Notes: a model not told the origin generated them from the letters alone. A stretch of 64,000 bases of DNA from Curtobacterium sp. MCBA15_008 (GCF_001865065.1 NZ_MJGN01000008.1:1-64000); one strand, 5' to 3'; counted from the first letter of the stretch, positions 41,707-51,066 are shown. Translations and numbers: made by a program.

Positions 41707-41731
41707 GGTGTTCCCTTCCGCTAGTCTGAAA

Positions 41732-41776
41732 CGGACACACGTCCGATTCGTCGAGAGGTTACCGGACACTTGTCCG
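41732..41776. promoter_or_regulatory. Two TetR-type operators between the SDR and tetR genes
   Basis: CGGACACACGTCCG (41732-41745) and CGGACACTTGTCCG (41763-41776) share the CGGAC/GTCCG arms and are centred 31 bases apart, three helical turns. Both are flanked by AAA or TTT runs. The second overlaps the TTG start of the TetR gene, fitting autorepression; the first would control the SDR gene. Confidence 0.75.
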
Positions 41777-42321
41777 TTTCGCCACCACCACGTCGCGCCG
41801 ACGCCGCGCGGAACCGCGCCCGACTCGTCGACGTCGCCCGCGCGGCGCTCGCCAGCGACCCGGAGGCGACGCTGCAGTCGATCGCGCGGCTGGCCGGCGT
41901 CGGCCAGGGCACGATCTACCGTCACTTCCCCAGCCGGGAGGCGCTGCTCGCCGAGGTCTACCGCGACGACTTCCAAGCACTGGTCGCGTCCGCACGCGCG
42001 CTCGCAGCGAGGTCGCGACAGCGGGGCGCGCTGCGGTCCTGGCTCGACGAGCTCGCCGCGTTCGGGTACCAGAAGCACGCGCTGGCCGAGGTGCTCGACG
42101 CCGCCACGCGGCAGGAACTGCACGACGAGCAGTACGACGAGATCGTCGACGCGATCGGGGCGCTGCTCGGTGCCGGAGTCCGCGCGGGGGAGCTCCGGTC
42201 CGACGTCGGTCCGGCCGACCTGCTGGCACTGGTCGCGTTCCTCTGGCAGCTCGGGTCGTCAGCGGCGGAGCGGGTGCCGCACCTGCTGGGCCTGGTGGTG
42301 GACGGGCTCCGCGCCTCCTGA
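41770..42321 (+). CDS. TetR family transcriptional regulator
   Basis: A 183-residue regulator. The HTH is LQSIARLAGVGQGTIYRHFP (about residues 35-54), followed by SREALLAEVY. A compact helical ligand domain ends LLGLVVDGLRAS. The only suitable start is TTG 41770, inside the second operator, implying a leaderless message; the preceding frame is closed. It diverges from the SDR gene and probably represses it and itself. Confidence 0.87.
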   Translation: MSVSPPPRRADAARNRARLVDVARAALASDPEATLQSIARLAGVGQGTIYRHFPSREALLAEVYRDDFQALVASARALAARSRQRGALRSWLDELAAFGYQKHALAEVLDAATRQELHDEQYDEIVDAIGALLGAGVRAGELRSDVGPADLLALVAFLWQLGSSAAERVPHLLGLVVDGLRAS

Positions 42322-42467
42322 CCGACGGGCCGTGCGCGGCTGACTTCGCCGTCGCCGGCAGTCCGTGTAGGATCTCGACCACTGAGGTAAAAGGCGCCGC
42401 GATCTGCGACGCACCCGCACGCGGCATCGAACGAGTCGCCACTTCTTCCCCGAAGGAGTGCGCCATC

Positions 42468-44024
42468 GTGTCGCCCCGTTCCTCGTCCTCCACCGAGCGT
42501 CTGCCCGCCGGTGACCCGCCTCCTCGTCTCGTCGACGCCTGGATCGCCCTCGCCGGGCTGTCGGCGGTGTTCCTCTTCGAGATGCTCGACAACTCCGTGC
42601 TCAACGTCGCCCTGCCGACGATCGGCCGCGAACTGGGGTCGTCGACGACGGGCCTGCAGTGGGTCTCGGGCGCGTACTCGGTCGCGTTCGGCGGCCTCAT
42701 GCTGCTGTTCGGCGCCGTCGCCGACCACGTCGGGCGGCGCCGTGTGATGCTCACCGGACTCGTCCTGCTGGCCGTCGCCAGCCTCGCGACCGCTGCGGTC
42801 ACGACGACCGAACAGCTGATCGCCGTGCGGGTCGCGATGGGCGTGGCCGCCGCGATGACGACGCCGGGGTCGATGGCGCTGGCGTTCCGGCTCTTCGAGG
42901 ACGAGGGGCTCCGGGTCCGCGCCCTCACCGTCATCTCGACCGCGGGACTCGTGGGGCTGGCGGTCGGTCCGACGGCCGGTGGGTTCGTCCTCGCCGTCGC
43001 ACCGTGGCAGGTGCTGCTGCTGGCGGACGTGCCCATCGCGGTGCTCGCGATCGTCGGCATCCGATTCGGCGTCACCCGTGACGAACCCGCAGGACTCCGG
43101 CGCGACCGCGTCGACGTGGTCGGCGCGTCGCTCGGCACGCTGGCCACTGCGGGCGCGCTCGTGACACCGACGGTCGTCGTCGAGTCCGGTGCCGCCGCCG
43201 TGTGGGGGTGGCTCGTGCTCGCCGTGACCGTCGTGTGCGCGGTCGGGTTCGTGGTCCGGGAACGGACGGCGCGGCACCCGCTGATCGACCTGCGTCTGAT
43301 CGGCCGGCCCCTGGTGTCCAGCGGCCTCGCGTTCAAGGCCGCGTCCGGCCTCGCCGTCGCCGGGCTGGCGTACCTCGTCACCCTGCAGCTGCAGTTCGCC
43401 TGGGGGTGGCCGCCGGCCCTGGCCGCCGTGGGGACGCTGCCGCAGGTCGTCGTGCTGCTCGCGGGCGGCCGTCTCGTCGGACCGTTCGTCCGGCGGGTCG
43501 GCTTGAGCCGGGCGGCGTGGATCAGTGCGACCTCCGTCGTCTCCGGCCTCGCCGTCTTCGGCGCGCTGAGCCGTCACGGGTACGTGTGGGTGCTCGTCGC
43601 GCTCGTGCTCGTCGCCGCCGGCATGCGCGTCGTCGGCGTCGTCGCGGGCGCCTCGGTCCTCACCGGGCTCCCCGCGGACCGCACCTCGGTCGGAGCGGCA
43701 CTCGTCGACACGTCGAGCGAGCTCGCGGGAGGTGCCGCGGTCGCCACCGCGGGCACGATCGTCGCCGCCCTCGTGTCCGGCAGCATCACCACGACCACCT
43801 GGACGGCCCCACGGCTCGCGACGTTCGAGGACGCCCTGACCACCGCCGGGGTCGGTCTCGCCGCCGTCGCCGCCCTCCTCGTCGTGGTCGGCATGCTGCG
43901 GGCCCGTGTGACCGGTCCGTCGGCCGGCGGGCCCCTCGACGACCACCCGCCGGCCCCGACCGCCGTGCAGCCATCGACCACCACCATCGCGACACCCCTG
44001 ACCGAGGAGACGACCCGTGCCTGA
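42468..44024 (+). CDS. MFS drug exporter, DHA2 (14-TMS) family
   Basis: A 518-residue major facilitator protein of the EmrB/QacA group. The motif LDNSVLNVALPTIGRELG (helix 1) and the loop 2-3 motif GAVADHVGRRRVMLTGLV are clear, as is the antiporter motif GPTAGGFVLAVAPWQ. It should export drugs or metabolites by proton antiport. GTG 42468 follows AAGGAG. A TAGGAT -10-like box lies at 42368. The gene overlaps the following hydrolase gene by eight bases, so exporter and hydrolase are co-expressed. Confidence 0.9.
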   Translation: MSPRSSSSTERLPAGDPPPRLVDAWIALAGLSAVFLFEMLDNSVLNVALPTIGRELGSSTTGLQWVSGAYSVAFGGLMLLFGAVADHVGRRRVMLTGLVLLAVASLATAAVTTTEQLIAVRVAMGVAAAMTTPGSMALAFRLFEDEGLRVRALTVISTAGLVGLAVGPTAGGFVLAVAPWQVLLLADVPIAVLAIVGIRFGVTRDEPAGLRRDRVDVVGASLGTLATAGALVTPTVVVESGAAAVWGWLVLAVTVVCAVGFVVRERTARHPLIDLRLIGRPLVSSGLAFKAASGLAVAGLAYLVTLQLQFAWGWPPALAAVGTLPQVVVLLAGGRLVGPFVRRVGLSRAAWISATSVVSGLAVFGALSRHGYVWVLVALVLVAAGMRVVGVVAGASVLTGLPADRTSVGAALVDTSSELAGGAAVATAGTIVAALVSGSITTTTWTAPRLATFEDALTTAGVGLAAVAALLVVVGMLRARVTGPSAGGPLDDHPPAPTAVQPSTTTIATPLTEETTRA

Positions 44025-45075
44025 CACCACCACCCTGCCCCGCCCACCGTTCGACCCGGAGTTCGTCCCGTTCCTCACCGCCCTGGACGAACGCGGCGGC
44101 TTCCACCTCACGACGGAGATGCTGCCGCGGATGCGCCAGCTCGACGTGACGGAGGCGCAGCTCGACGACGGACTCCACGCCCGCGGGCTCGAGCGGCGCA
44201 GCGTCACGATCCCCGGCCACCGCGGGGAGCCGATCACCCTCGCCGTGATCCAGCGCATCGGGCGGACGGGTCCCGCGGCCTGCGCCTACGCGATCCACGG
44301 TGGCGGCATGATGTTCGGCCACCACCTCGGCAACCTCGACTCGTACGACGAGTGGCTGCTCGTGCACGACGTCGTCCTGGTCAGCCCCGACTACCGCCTC
44401 GCCCCCGAGCACCCCGACCCGTACCCGGTCGAGGACTGCTACGCCGGTCTCGTGTGGACCGCGGAGCACGCCGACGACCTCGGTATCGACCCCGAGCGCA
44501 TCGTCCTGGTCGGCCAGAGCGCCGGTGCCGGCCTCGCCGCCGGGGTCGCGCTCCTCGCCCGCGACCGGCAGGGTCCGGCCGTCATCGGGCAGGTGCTCGT
44601 CAGCCCCATGCTCGACGACCGCGACGCGACCACGTCGGCGCGGCAGTTCGACGGTGTCGGCGTGGCCGACCGCGAGATGACCCGGATCGGTTGGGACGCG
44701 TACCTCGGCGACCGCCGTGGAGGAGACGACGTCTCCGTCTACGCCGCGCCCGCCCGGGCGACGGACCTGACCGGGCTGCCGCCGGCGTACGTCGACTGCG
44801 GCAGCACCGAGGTCTTCCGGGACGAGACCGTCGCCTACGCCAGCGCGCTCTGGGCGGCAGGCGTGCAAGCGGAGCTCCACGTCTGGCCGGGGGCCTTCCA
44901 CGGATCGACGAGCATGATGCCGGAAGCGACGCTGTCGCGGCGGGCGGTGGGAGCCCTGCGGGAGTTCACCGGGCGCCTCCTCGGCTCCGTCGTTCAGCGG
45001 ACGAGTCGTACCGTCGCCGAGATCGGACCGAAGCTCGAGGTCGCGCCGTCCGGTGCGAAGCCGTTCCGCCGGTAG
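44017..45075 (+). CDS. Alpha/beta hydrolase, hormone-sensitive-lipase-like esterase
   Basis: A 352-residue esterase. The oxyanion motif HGGGMMFG lies near residue 90, the nucleophile elbow GQSAGAG near 168, and the catalytic His in AFHGSTSMMPE near 288. This is the HSL (family IV) pattern; it should cleave small esters or lactones. It is co-expressed with the MFS exporter. The last 27 or so residues lie in an 82-base overlap with the convergent GNAT gene and follow the end of the normal fold, so they probably arose by loss of an earlier stop. Confidence 0.88.
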   Translation: MPDTTTLPRPPFDPEFVPFLTALDERGGFHLTTEMLPRMRQLDVTEAQLDDGLHARGLERRSVTIPGHRGEPITLAVIQRIGRTGPAACAYAIHGGGMMFGHHLGNLDSYDEWLLVHDVVLVSPDYRLAPEHPDPYPVEDCYAGLVWTAEHADDLGIDPERIVLVGQSAGAGLAAGVALLARDRQGPAVIGQVLVSPMLDDRDATTSARQFDGVGVADREMTRIGWDAYLGDRRGGDDVSVYAAPARATDLTGLPPAYVDCGSTEVFRDETVAYASALWAAGVQAELHVWPGAFHGSTSMMPEATLSRRAVGALREFTGRLLGSVVQRTSRTVAEIGPKLEVAPSGAKPFRR

Positions 45076-45488
45076 AAGGCGTGGGCACGGGGGTTGTCGG
45101 CCGCGACCCAGAGCGACGCCGGACGTGTTCCGAGCACGGCGTCCAGCAGCGCTTGGCCGGCTCCACTCCCGTGCGCACGGGCGAGCACGTAGAGCATGGT
45201 GAGTTCCTCGGGGCGGACGGCGCCGGGCTCGTCGGTGGCCTGGACAGCGGCGAACCCGATGATGCCCGTCTCGTCCGCTGCGACCACCGTTCCGAAGGTC
45301 GCCTGCTCGAGGTTCGACCGCCACATCCCGATCCGCCGTTCGACGTCGAACCACGGATCGGTGTCCGGATCGTCCACGAAGCGGCCGTACGTCTCGCGCC
45401 AGGAACCGGCGTGGACGCGTGCGATCCCCTCGGCGTCGTCGAGGGTCGCCGGTCGGACCACCACGGCGGCTGCGTCGCGCTCTGTCAT
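44994..45488 (-). CDS. GNAT family N-acetyltransferase
   Basis: A 164-residue single-domain acetyltransferase. The acetyl-CoA loop region is LTMLYVLARAHGSGAGQALL (about residues 92-111), preceded by IIGFAAVQA and followed by NPRAHAFYRRNGFAPDG, the standard GNAT C-terminal motif. Substrate unknown. ATG 45488 is the natural start. The 3' end overlaps the convergent esterase gene. Confidence 0.9.
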   Translation of the reverse strand: MTERDAAAVVVRPATLDDAEGIARVHAGSWRETYGRFVDDPDTDPWFDVERRIGMWRSNLEQATFGTVVAADETGIIGFAAVQATDEPGAVRPEELTMLYVLARAHGSGAGQALLDAVLGTRPASLWVAADNPRAHAFYRRNGFAPDGATSSFGPISATVRLVR

Positions 45489-45517
45489 GTCCCGACCGTA
45501 CCGGTGGGCCAGCGGGG

Positions 45518-46423
45518 TCACCGGCTCGTGCGCGCGACCTCCAGCAGCGTCGACGCGAGCGGCGTGCGGTCGCCCGCCCAGATCGCACGGAGCGGCCGGA
45601 CCAGCGGCGCCCCCGCGAGCGGGATCCGGACGAGGGCACCCGAGGCGAGGTCCGTGTCGACCGTCCGGACACTCATCACCGCCGGCGCGATCCCCGCACG
45701 GGCGTTCGCCCGGACGATCCCGGTCGTCTCGAGCACCGCCGCCGGGACCGCGGGCGTCGCCCCTGCCTCCCGGAACCACGCCTCGATGGTCGCCCGGGTC
45801 CCGGAGCCCTCCTCGCGGAGCAGCAGCGGCGTCGCGGCCAGCCGTTCGACGTCGATGCTCGTGGCACCGCTCCAGGGGTGTCCCGGTGCGACGACCACGA
45901 CCAGCTCGTCCTCGGTGATGACGACCGAGGACACCCCAGCTGGCTCCGCCGGCATCTCGACGAACCCGACGTGGGCGACGCCGGTCCGGACGAGCTCGGT
46001 GACCGTGGTGGAGTTCCCGGCGACGAGCCGCACGGTGACGTCCGGTTCGCGGCGCTGGTACTCGATGAGCCAGCCCGGCAGCAACAGCTCGGCGATCGTC
46101 TGGGAAGCAGCGATCACGAGTGCGCCGGTCGGTTGTTGCAACGCCGCCAGGCCGGCCGCGAACCGGCGCGACGCATCCAGCACGGGCCCCGCCAGGCCGA
46201 GCAGCAGACGCCCGGTCTCCGTCATCGTGGAGCCGGACGACGAACGGTGGACCAGGGGCTGACCGACCGCGCGCTCCGCCAGGGTGAGTCGCGCCGAGAC
46301 GGCCTGCTGGGTGACACCGAGCGCCTCCGCCGCGCGCGAGAGGGAGCCGGCCTCGGCGATGCGTTCGAGCACCTCCAACGTGTCGAGGTCCAGGGTCCGG
46401 TCCGTCAGTCGCCGCGTCGCCAC
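45518..46423 (-). CDS. LysR family transcriptional regulator
   Basis: A 301-residue regulator. The HTH (GSLSRAAEALGVTQQAVSAR) is close to the N-terminus. The effector domain is CbpA/CysL-like: PGWLIEYQRREPDVTVRLVA, TELVRTGVAHVGFVE and LLLREEGSGTRATIEAWF. It diverges from the TDT transporter gene across 69 bases and, by the usual LysR logic, probably controls it. GTG 46423 is chosen because it opens the conserved N-terminus. Confidence 0.9.
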   Translation of the reverse strand: MATRRLTDRTLDLDTLEVLERIAEAGSLSRAAEALGVTQQAVSARLTLAERAVGQPLVHRSSSGSTMTETGRLLLGLAGPVLDASRRFAAGLAALQQPTGALVIAASQTIAELLLPGWLIEYQRREPDVTVRLVAGNSTTVTELVRTGVAHVGFVEMPAEPAGVSSVVITEDELVVVVAPGHPWSGATSIDVERLAATPLLLREEGSGTRATIEAWFREAGATPAVPAAVLETTGIVRANARAGIAPAVMSVRTVDTDLASGALVRIPLAGAPLVRPLRAIWAGDRTPLASTLLEVARTSR

Positions 46424-46492
46424 AACGAGCCATTGTGCCCCGCCAAGCAGACCGCCGTTCCGCGGACCGCCGCAGATGCGCAGGCTGATCAC

Positions 46493-47653
46493 ATGTCCGT
46501 TGCGATCGCTCCCACGCCCGATCCCCTCGAGCACCGCGAGGGACGCCCGAGACGGCTGTTCCGAGAACTGGAGCGTCCGGGGCAGATCGTGTCGAACCTG
46601 ACACCGAACTGGTTCGCGTCGATCATGGGCACGGGCATCGTCGCGGTCGCCGCCGCGTCGCTGCCGGTGCAGTTCCCGGGCCTGCGCACCGGCGCGACCG
46701 TCGTCTGGGCGATCGCCGCGGTCCTGCTGGTCGCACTCACGATCGCGACCGGCCTGCACTGGCTGCGCTCCCGGGACGTCGCCGCACGGCACCACCTGAA
46801 CCCGGTGATCTCGCACTTCTACGGCGCCCCACCGATGGCGAGCCTCACGGTCGGCGCGGGCACGCTCCTCCTGGGCCGGGACTGGATCGGCCTGCCGGCC
46901 GCTGTGACCGTTGACTGGGTGCTGTGGACCGTCGGCACGATCGGCGGTCTGGTCACGGCTGTGCTTGTGCCGTACCTCGCGTTCACTCGGCACGAGAACG
47001 GGCCCGACTCCGCGTTCGGCGGCTGGTTGATGCCGATCGTGCCACCGATGGTGTCCGCGTCCACCGGCGCGCTCCTGCTGCCGTACGCCCCCGCCGGGCA
47101 GGTGCGGGCGACGCTCCTGTGGGGCTGCTGCGCCTGTTTCGGCCTGAGCCTGATCACGTCCCTCGTCGTGATCACCCTGATCTGGAACCGGCTCGTCCGC
47201 CACTCGATCGGCAGCGCCGGCATGGTGCCGACGTTGTGGATCGTCCTCGGACCCGTCGGGCAGTCGATCACGGCCGTGAACCTGCTGGCGTCGAACGCGC
47301 CGACCGCCGTCGACGCCGACACCGCACGTGCGCTGATGAGCGTGGCGCTCGTGTACGGCTTCGCGATGCTCGGCTTCGCGCTCCTCTGGACCGCCCTCGC
47401 CCTCGCCGTCACCGTCCGGACGGCCAGGCAGCACCTGCCGTTCAGCCTCACGTGGTGGTCCTTCACGTTCCCCGTCGGCACCTGCGTCACCGGACTCAAC
47501 GGGCTCGCCCTGCACTCGGGCCTCACCGCCGTCTCCGGCCTCGCCGTCGTGTACTACACCGGGCTCGTGGCAGCGTGGATCACCGTGGCGATCCGCACGT
47601 TCCACGGCTCCGTGATCCGCGGCAACCTGCTCGCACCGCCGCAGTCGACCTGA
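46493..47653 (+). CDS. TDT family transporter (TehA/SLAC1-like, C4-dicarboxylate/sulfite type)
   Basis: A 386-residue membrane protein with ten hydrophobic segments. NLTPNWFASIMGTGIVAVAA (about residues 36-55) is the TDT/SLAC1 opening motif; HFYGAPPMASLTVGAG and SLTWWSFTFPVGTCVTG also match. Related proteins carry malate, sulfite or small anions, or confer tellurite tolerance; the cargo cannot be fixed. The divergent LysR gene is of the CysL-like kind, which slightly favours a sulfur anion. Upstream in-frame sequence to the left is not coding. Confidence 0.85.
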   Translation: MSVAIAPTPDPLEHREGRPRRLFRELERPGQIVSNLTPNWFASIMGTGIVAVAAASLPVQFPGLRTGATVVWAIAAVLLVALTIATGLHWLRSRDVAARHHLNPVISHFYGAPPMASLTVGAGTLLLGRDWIGLPAAVTVDWVLWTVGTIGGLVTAVLVPYLAFTRHENGPDSAFGGWLMPIVPPMVSASTGALLLPYAPAGQVRATLLWGCCACFGLSLITSLVVITLIWNRLVRHSIGSAGMVPTLWIVLGPVGQSITAVNLLASNAPTAVDADTARALMSVALVYGFAMLGFALLWTALALAVTVRTARQHLPFSLTWWSFTFPVGTCVTGLNGLALHSGLTAVSGLAVVYYTGLVAAWITVAIRTFHGSVIRGNLLAPPQST

Positions 47654-47676
47654 GCAGCACGACCACCGCCCACGGT

Positions 47677-48213
47677 TCAGCGGTCGGCGTCGTCCCCGGT
47701 GCGCAGCAGCGTCGGCACGAACAGGCCGAGCGCGAGTGCGAGGAGCGCGACCGCGCCGGCGACCGCGAGCCAGACGCCCCCGACCGGCCCCGCGTCGCCG
47801 AACCGCGCGACCACGATGAACGCGACCGCCTGGGTGCCGACCTGCACCGCGACGAACCGCAGCGCCGAGGGCAGGAGCGCTCGGAGCTGCACGCGGGCGG
47901 TCATCGGTGTCCACGCCCAGAGCAGGCTCGTCGCGAGCACGAGGTGCGTGGTGAGGAGGAGCACGGGGAGGTCCGTCCCGCCGAGCCCTGCGATCGCGAG
48001 CTGCACCACGAGCAGGGCGGCGAACGGTCCTCGGGGCAGCACCGCGGCGGCCACGGCGAGGAGGGCCGCGACGACGAGCCAACCGCTCGCACCGATGACG
48101 ACGATCGACCCGACGAGCCCCGCGACCAGGCCGAGCGCACCGATCGTCCACGCCGGGACCGCCGCGCCGATCGACGGCGCTCCGGTCCGCGTCGCTCGCG
48201 AACCCAGCCTCAT
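47677..48213 (-). CDS. Membrane protein at the end of the MoxR/DUF58 operon
   Basis: A 178-residue protein with about five to six hydrophobic segments and a short basic start (MRLGSRATRTG). No family signature recognised. Its ATG overlaps the DUF58 stop by four bases, so it belongs to the MoxR operon, where small integral membrane genes are common. Confidence 0.75.
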   Translation of the reverse strand: MRLGSRATRTGAPSIGAAVPAWTIGALGLVAGLVGSIVVIGASGWLVVAALLAVAAAVLPRGPFAALLVVQLAIAGLGGTDLPVLLLTTHLVLATSLLWAWTPMTARVQLRALLPSALRFVAVQVGTQAVAFIVVARFGDAGPVGGVWLAVAGAVALLALALGLFVPTLLRTGDDADR

Positions 48214-49538
48214 CCGGCCCGCCGCGGGCGGCTGAGGAGCCGGAGCTGCACGGCGGGGGAGCCGTCGTCGCCGGTCTGCCAGTGGATCTGCTCGACACCG
48301 GTGGCGGCCATCTCGGCGAGCCGGTCCTCGCGTTCGAGGGCGACGAGCCGGAACGCCGTGCGCTCGTGCTTGCTCGCCCGGCGCAGGTCCGGTGTCGGCA
48401 GCACGTCCACCGCGACGACCCGGTGGCCGGTGGCCGCCCACGTCATCGCCATCGTCGCGGCCTGCTCGTCGAGGAACGTCGACAGCACGACCACGAGCGA
48501 CGCGGCCGGCACGAGGGGCATCCGCGTCGCCTCCGTCGCGTCGCCGGTCGGGGCGACCGAGGCGATCGTCGACCGGAGCCGCTCGAGGTGCCGCGTCCCG
48601 CCGCCGGGTTCGACCGAACGGGCGGTGCCGGCCAGGGCACGGAAGCCGACCCGGTCACCGGCGGCGACGTACGCGGTCGCGAGGGACACGGCGGCTTCGC
48701 GCGCGAGGTCGAGCGACGTCGCCTCGTGCCCGGGGCGACGGGAGCCGCCCCACTCCGTGACGTCGGAGCCGAGGTCGTCGCGGCCGTCCACGACCAGGAC
48801 GACGAGCGCGTCCGCGGTGGCGAAGGTCCGCCGGACGTAGAGGTCCCCGGGGCGTTCGGCGCGACGGGCGGTGCGCCGCCAGTCGATCCGCCGGAGCCGG
48901 TCGCCGGGCGCGAACAGGGCGACGTCGCGGAACTCACCGCCGTCACCCGGTCGGGCCGAGTCGTGCGCACCGGTGATCCCGGTCACGCGCCGCGGCATCG
49001 GCAGGTGCTGCATGCGGAGGTGCGGCGGCGGGACGACCGCCTCGTGCACGGGGCCGGCCGCGGGTACCGACACCGCGGTGCCGCCCCGACCGAGGAGGGA
49101 GACGTGCGTCCGCAGGATCTCCTGAGGCCCGGAGTGCAAGACGGGCACGGTCCCGGTGAGCCCCGCCGCCGCCCGGCGATCGACCACGACGACGTGCCGG
49201 CGGTCACCCGCCACGCGGAGCTCGAGGGCGACGGCCTCGGCGGACGGTGGCAGTGCGACCTCCGTCCGGTACCCGACGCCGCGGCCCGAGTCGGACGGGG
49301 CGTGCGTCGTCACCACGCGGACGCGCTCCCGCCCGGGGCGAGGACGGGCACCGAACCCGGCGGCCACGAGTGCCGGCAGCGCCACGACGGCGAGCTCGGG
49401 GCGCCCGGTGACGAGTGCGAGACCGGCGAGGAACACGCCGCCGGCGAGCCCGAACACGAGCGCCGGGTTGCGCGCCCACACCGGCGTGGTGTCGGGCCCG
49501 GGCGCGAGGCGGGCGGGAGGCGGGTCGGGAACGCTCAC
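48210..49538 (-). CDS. DUF58 domain membrane-anchored protein
   Basis: A 442-residue protein. Two hydrophobic segments (about residues 25-65) anchor it; the C-terminal ~200 residues are the DUF58/vWA-like region with DVALFAPGDRLRRIDWRRTA, the signature of the family, and LVVLVVDGRDDLG with a metal-site-like Asp. It normally partners MoxR ATPase in a chaperone-like or assembly complex at the membrane. GTG 49538 overlaps the moxR stop (GTGA). Confidence 0.88.
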   Translation of the reverse strand: MSVPDPPPARLAPGPDTTPVWARNPALVFGLAGGVFLAGLALVTGRPELAVVALPALVAAGFGARPRPGRERVRVVTTHAPSDSGRGVGYRTEVALPPSAEAVALELRVAGDRRHVVVVDRRAAAGLTGTVPVLHSGPQEILRTHVSLLGRGGTAVSVPAAGPVHEAVVPPPHLRMQHLPMPRRVTGITGAHDSARPGDGGEFRDVALFAPGDRLRRIDWRRTARRAERPGDLYVRRTFATADALVVLVVDGRDDLGSDVTEWGGSRRPGHEATSLDLAREAAVSLATAYVAAGDRVGFRALAGTARSVEPGGGTRHLERLRSTIASVAPTGDATEATRMPLVPAASLVVVLSTFLDEQAATMAMTWAATGHRVVAVDVLPTPDLRRASKHERTAFRLVALEREDRLAEMAATGVEQIHWQTGDDGSPAVQLRLLSRPRRAG

Positions 49539-50569
49539 CGCGCCTCCCGGTCGACCACACCGGACGCGACCGCCGTGGCGGAAGTACCTCGGCCGACCAC
49601 CGGCGGCCCCGGCACCTGCGCGACGATGCCCCGGACGATCCCCGCGGGGTCCACCCCGTTCGCCCACGCCTGCGGCGTCAGCGAGATCCGGTGCGCCAGC
49701 ACCGCGACCGCGGTGAGCTTGACGTCCTCCGGCGTGACGAAGTCTCGCCCGTCCATCACCGCGCGGGCGCGGCCGACGAGCATGAGCGCCTGCGCTCCGC
49801 GCGGCGACGCCCCGACCTGCACGTCGCGATGGGAGCGTGTCGCACTCGCCAGGTCGACGCAGTACATGGCGATGTCGTCGTCGACGTGCACGCCCTCGAC
49901 GCTCGCCTGCATGCGGAGCATCTCGGACGCGCTGACCACGGCTGGGACCTCCGCGACCTCGCGTCGCCGACCGATCCGGTTGAGGAGCACCCGGTGCTCA
50001 CCCTCGCGGGTCGGGTAGCCGACGGAGAGCCGCACCATGAACCGGTCCAGCTGGGCCTCCGGCAGCGCGTAGGTCCCCTCGTACTCGATCGGGTTCGACG
50101 TCGCGATGACGTGGAACGGTCGCGGGAGCGGGAACCCCTCGCCCTCGACCGTGACCTGCCCCTCGGCCATCGCCTCGAGCAGCGCGGACTGCGTCTTCGG
50201 CGACGTCCGGTTGATCTCGTCGGCGAGGAACATCCCGGTGAAGACGGGACCCGGCCGGAAGACGAACTCGGCGGTCGCGGGCGCGTAGACGAACGACCCG
50301 GTGATGTCGGCGGGCAGCAGGTCCGGGGTGCACTGGAGCCGACGGAAGTCGAGTCCGCACGCCGCGGCCAGGCTCCGTGCCGCCAGGGTCTTCCCGAGCC
50401 CCGGGACGTCCTCGAAGAGCACGTGGCCGCCCGCGAGGATGCTGGCGAACGCCAGTGCGAGCGGCTCCCGCATCCCGACGACGACGGCACCGACCGCGTC
50501 GAGGACGTCACGAGATCGTGCGGCGACGTCGGCGATGGGCATCGGGGCTTCGGTCTGGGGTTGGGTCAC
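49535..50569 (-). CDS. MoxR family AAA+ ATPase
   Basis: A 344-residue AAA+ ATPase. Walker A is EDVPGLGKTLAARSLA near residue 54, Walker B FLADEINR near residue 118, sensor 1 VIATSNPIEYEGTYALPEAQ and the lid TPEDVKLTAVAVLAHR. MoxR proteins act as chaperones for maturation of enzyme complexes or in envelope stress, with vWA/DUF58 partners. GTG 50569 overlaps the stop of the upstream membrane gene; ATG 50542 is an alternative start. Confidence 0.92.
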   Translation of the reverse strand: MTQPQTEAPMPIADVAARSRDVLDAVGAVVVGMREPLALAFASILAGGHVLFEDVPGLGKTLAARSLAAACGLDFRRLQCTPDLLPADITGSFVYAPATAEFVFRPGPVFTGMFLADEINRTSPKTQSALLEAMAEGQVTVEGEGFPLPRPFHVIATSNPIEYEGTYALPEAQLDRFMVRLSVGYPTREGEHRVLLNRIGRRREVAEVPAVVSASEMLRMQASVEGVHVDDDIAMYCVDLASATRSHRDVQVGASPRGAQALMLVGRARAVMDGRDFVTPEDVKLTAVAVLAHRISLTPQAWANGVDPAGIVRGIVAQVPGPPVVGRGTSATAVASGVVDREAR

Positions 50570-51066
50570 GGTCGCGGCTGCCTCTCGGTCGCGGTGCGGT
50601 CGGTGGGGGGTGCGAGCGCCTCGACGGCGCTGAGGACGGTGCCGAACGCGGCGAGGTCGAGTTCCGGCCGCCGTTCGCTCTGCAACACGGCGACGACGGT
50701 CGGCGGCAAGACCGCCTCGATCGCGGCGCGGTCGCCGGGGTCGTCCAGGTCGAGTCGGTGCAGCAGCCGGAGACGGTGCCGCGCGACCGCGCGGGCGCGG
50801 CCGAGCGCGCGCTCCGGCACGCCGCCGCGGGACCGGAGCGCCCAGGCGGTCTCGGACAGGCCGCGCCGGGCGCCGGGTGCGGATCGGACGGGAGGCACGG
50901 GCCAGGTCAGCGAGGGACCGTCGCGGATCGCGGTCCACGTCAGACCCACCGCGGCGACCACCCCGCCGACGGCGAGGGACAGCGGGACGCCGACGCCGAA
51001 GAACCAGACGATGGCGGACGCGATGACGGCGAGCACGACGACGCCGGCTGCGGCGCGGGGGTTCAC
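50566..51066 (-). CDS. Small membrane protein of the MoxR operon
   Basis: A 166-residue protein with two adjacent N-terminal hydrophobic segments (MNPRAAAGVVVLAVIASAIV and GVPLSLAVGGVVAAVGL) and a cytoplasmic helical domain rich in Arg and Leu. Found in the same position in other actinobacterial MoxR/DUF4129 operons by layout; I cannot name a family. GTG 51066 and its stop both overlap neighbours by four bases. Confidence 0.75.
   Translation of the reverse strand: MNPRAAAGVVVLAVIASAIVWFFGVGVPLSLAVGGVVAAVGLTWTAIRDGPSLTWPVPPVRSAPGARRGLSETAWALRSRGGVPERALGRARAVARHRLRLLHRLDLDDPGDRAAIEAVLPPTVVAVLQSERRPELDLAAFGTVLSAVEALAPPTDRTATERQPRP

Noticed and set aside
46424-48298. Minus-strand extension of the LysR gene over the TDT transporter
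   Set aside because: It is antisense to the clearly conserved transporter, and the LysR HTH fixes the start near 46423.
49535-49555. Further copy of the GGAGGCGCGGTGCC palindrome at the moxR/DUF58 junction (CACCGCGCCTCCCGG)
   Set aside because: Only part of one arm matches, there is no opposing arm, and it is coding sequence for both genes; chance similarity is likely.
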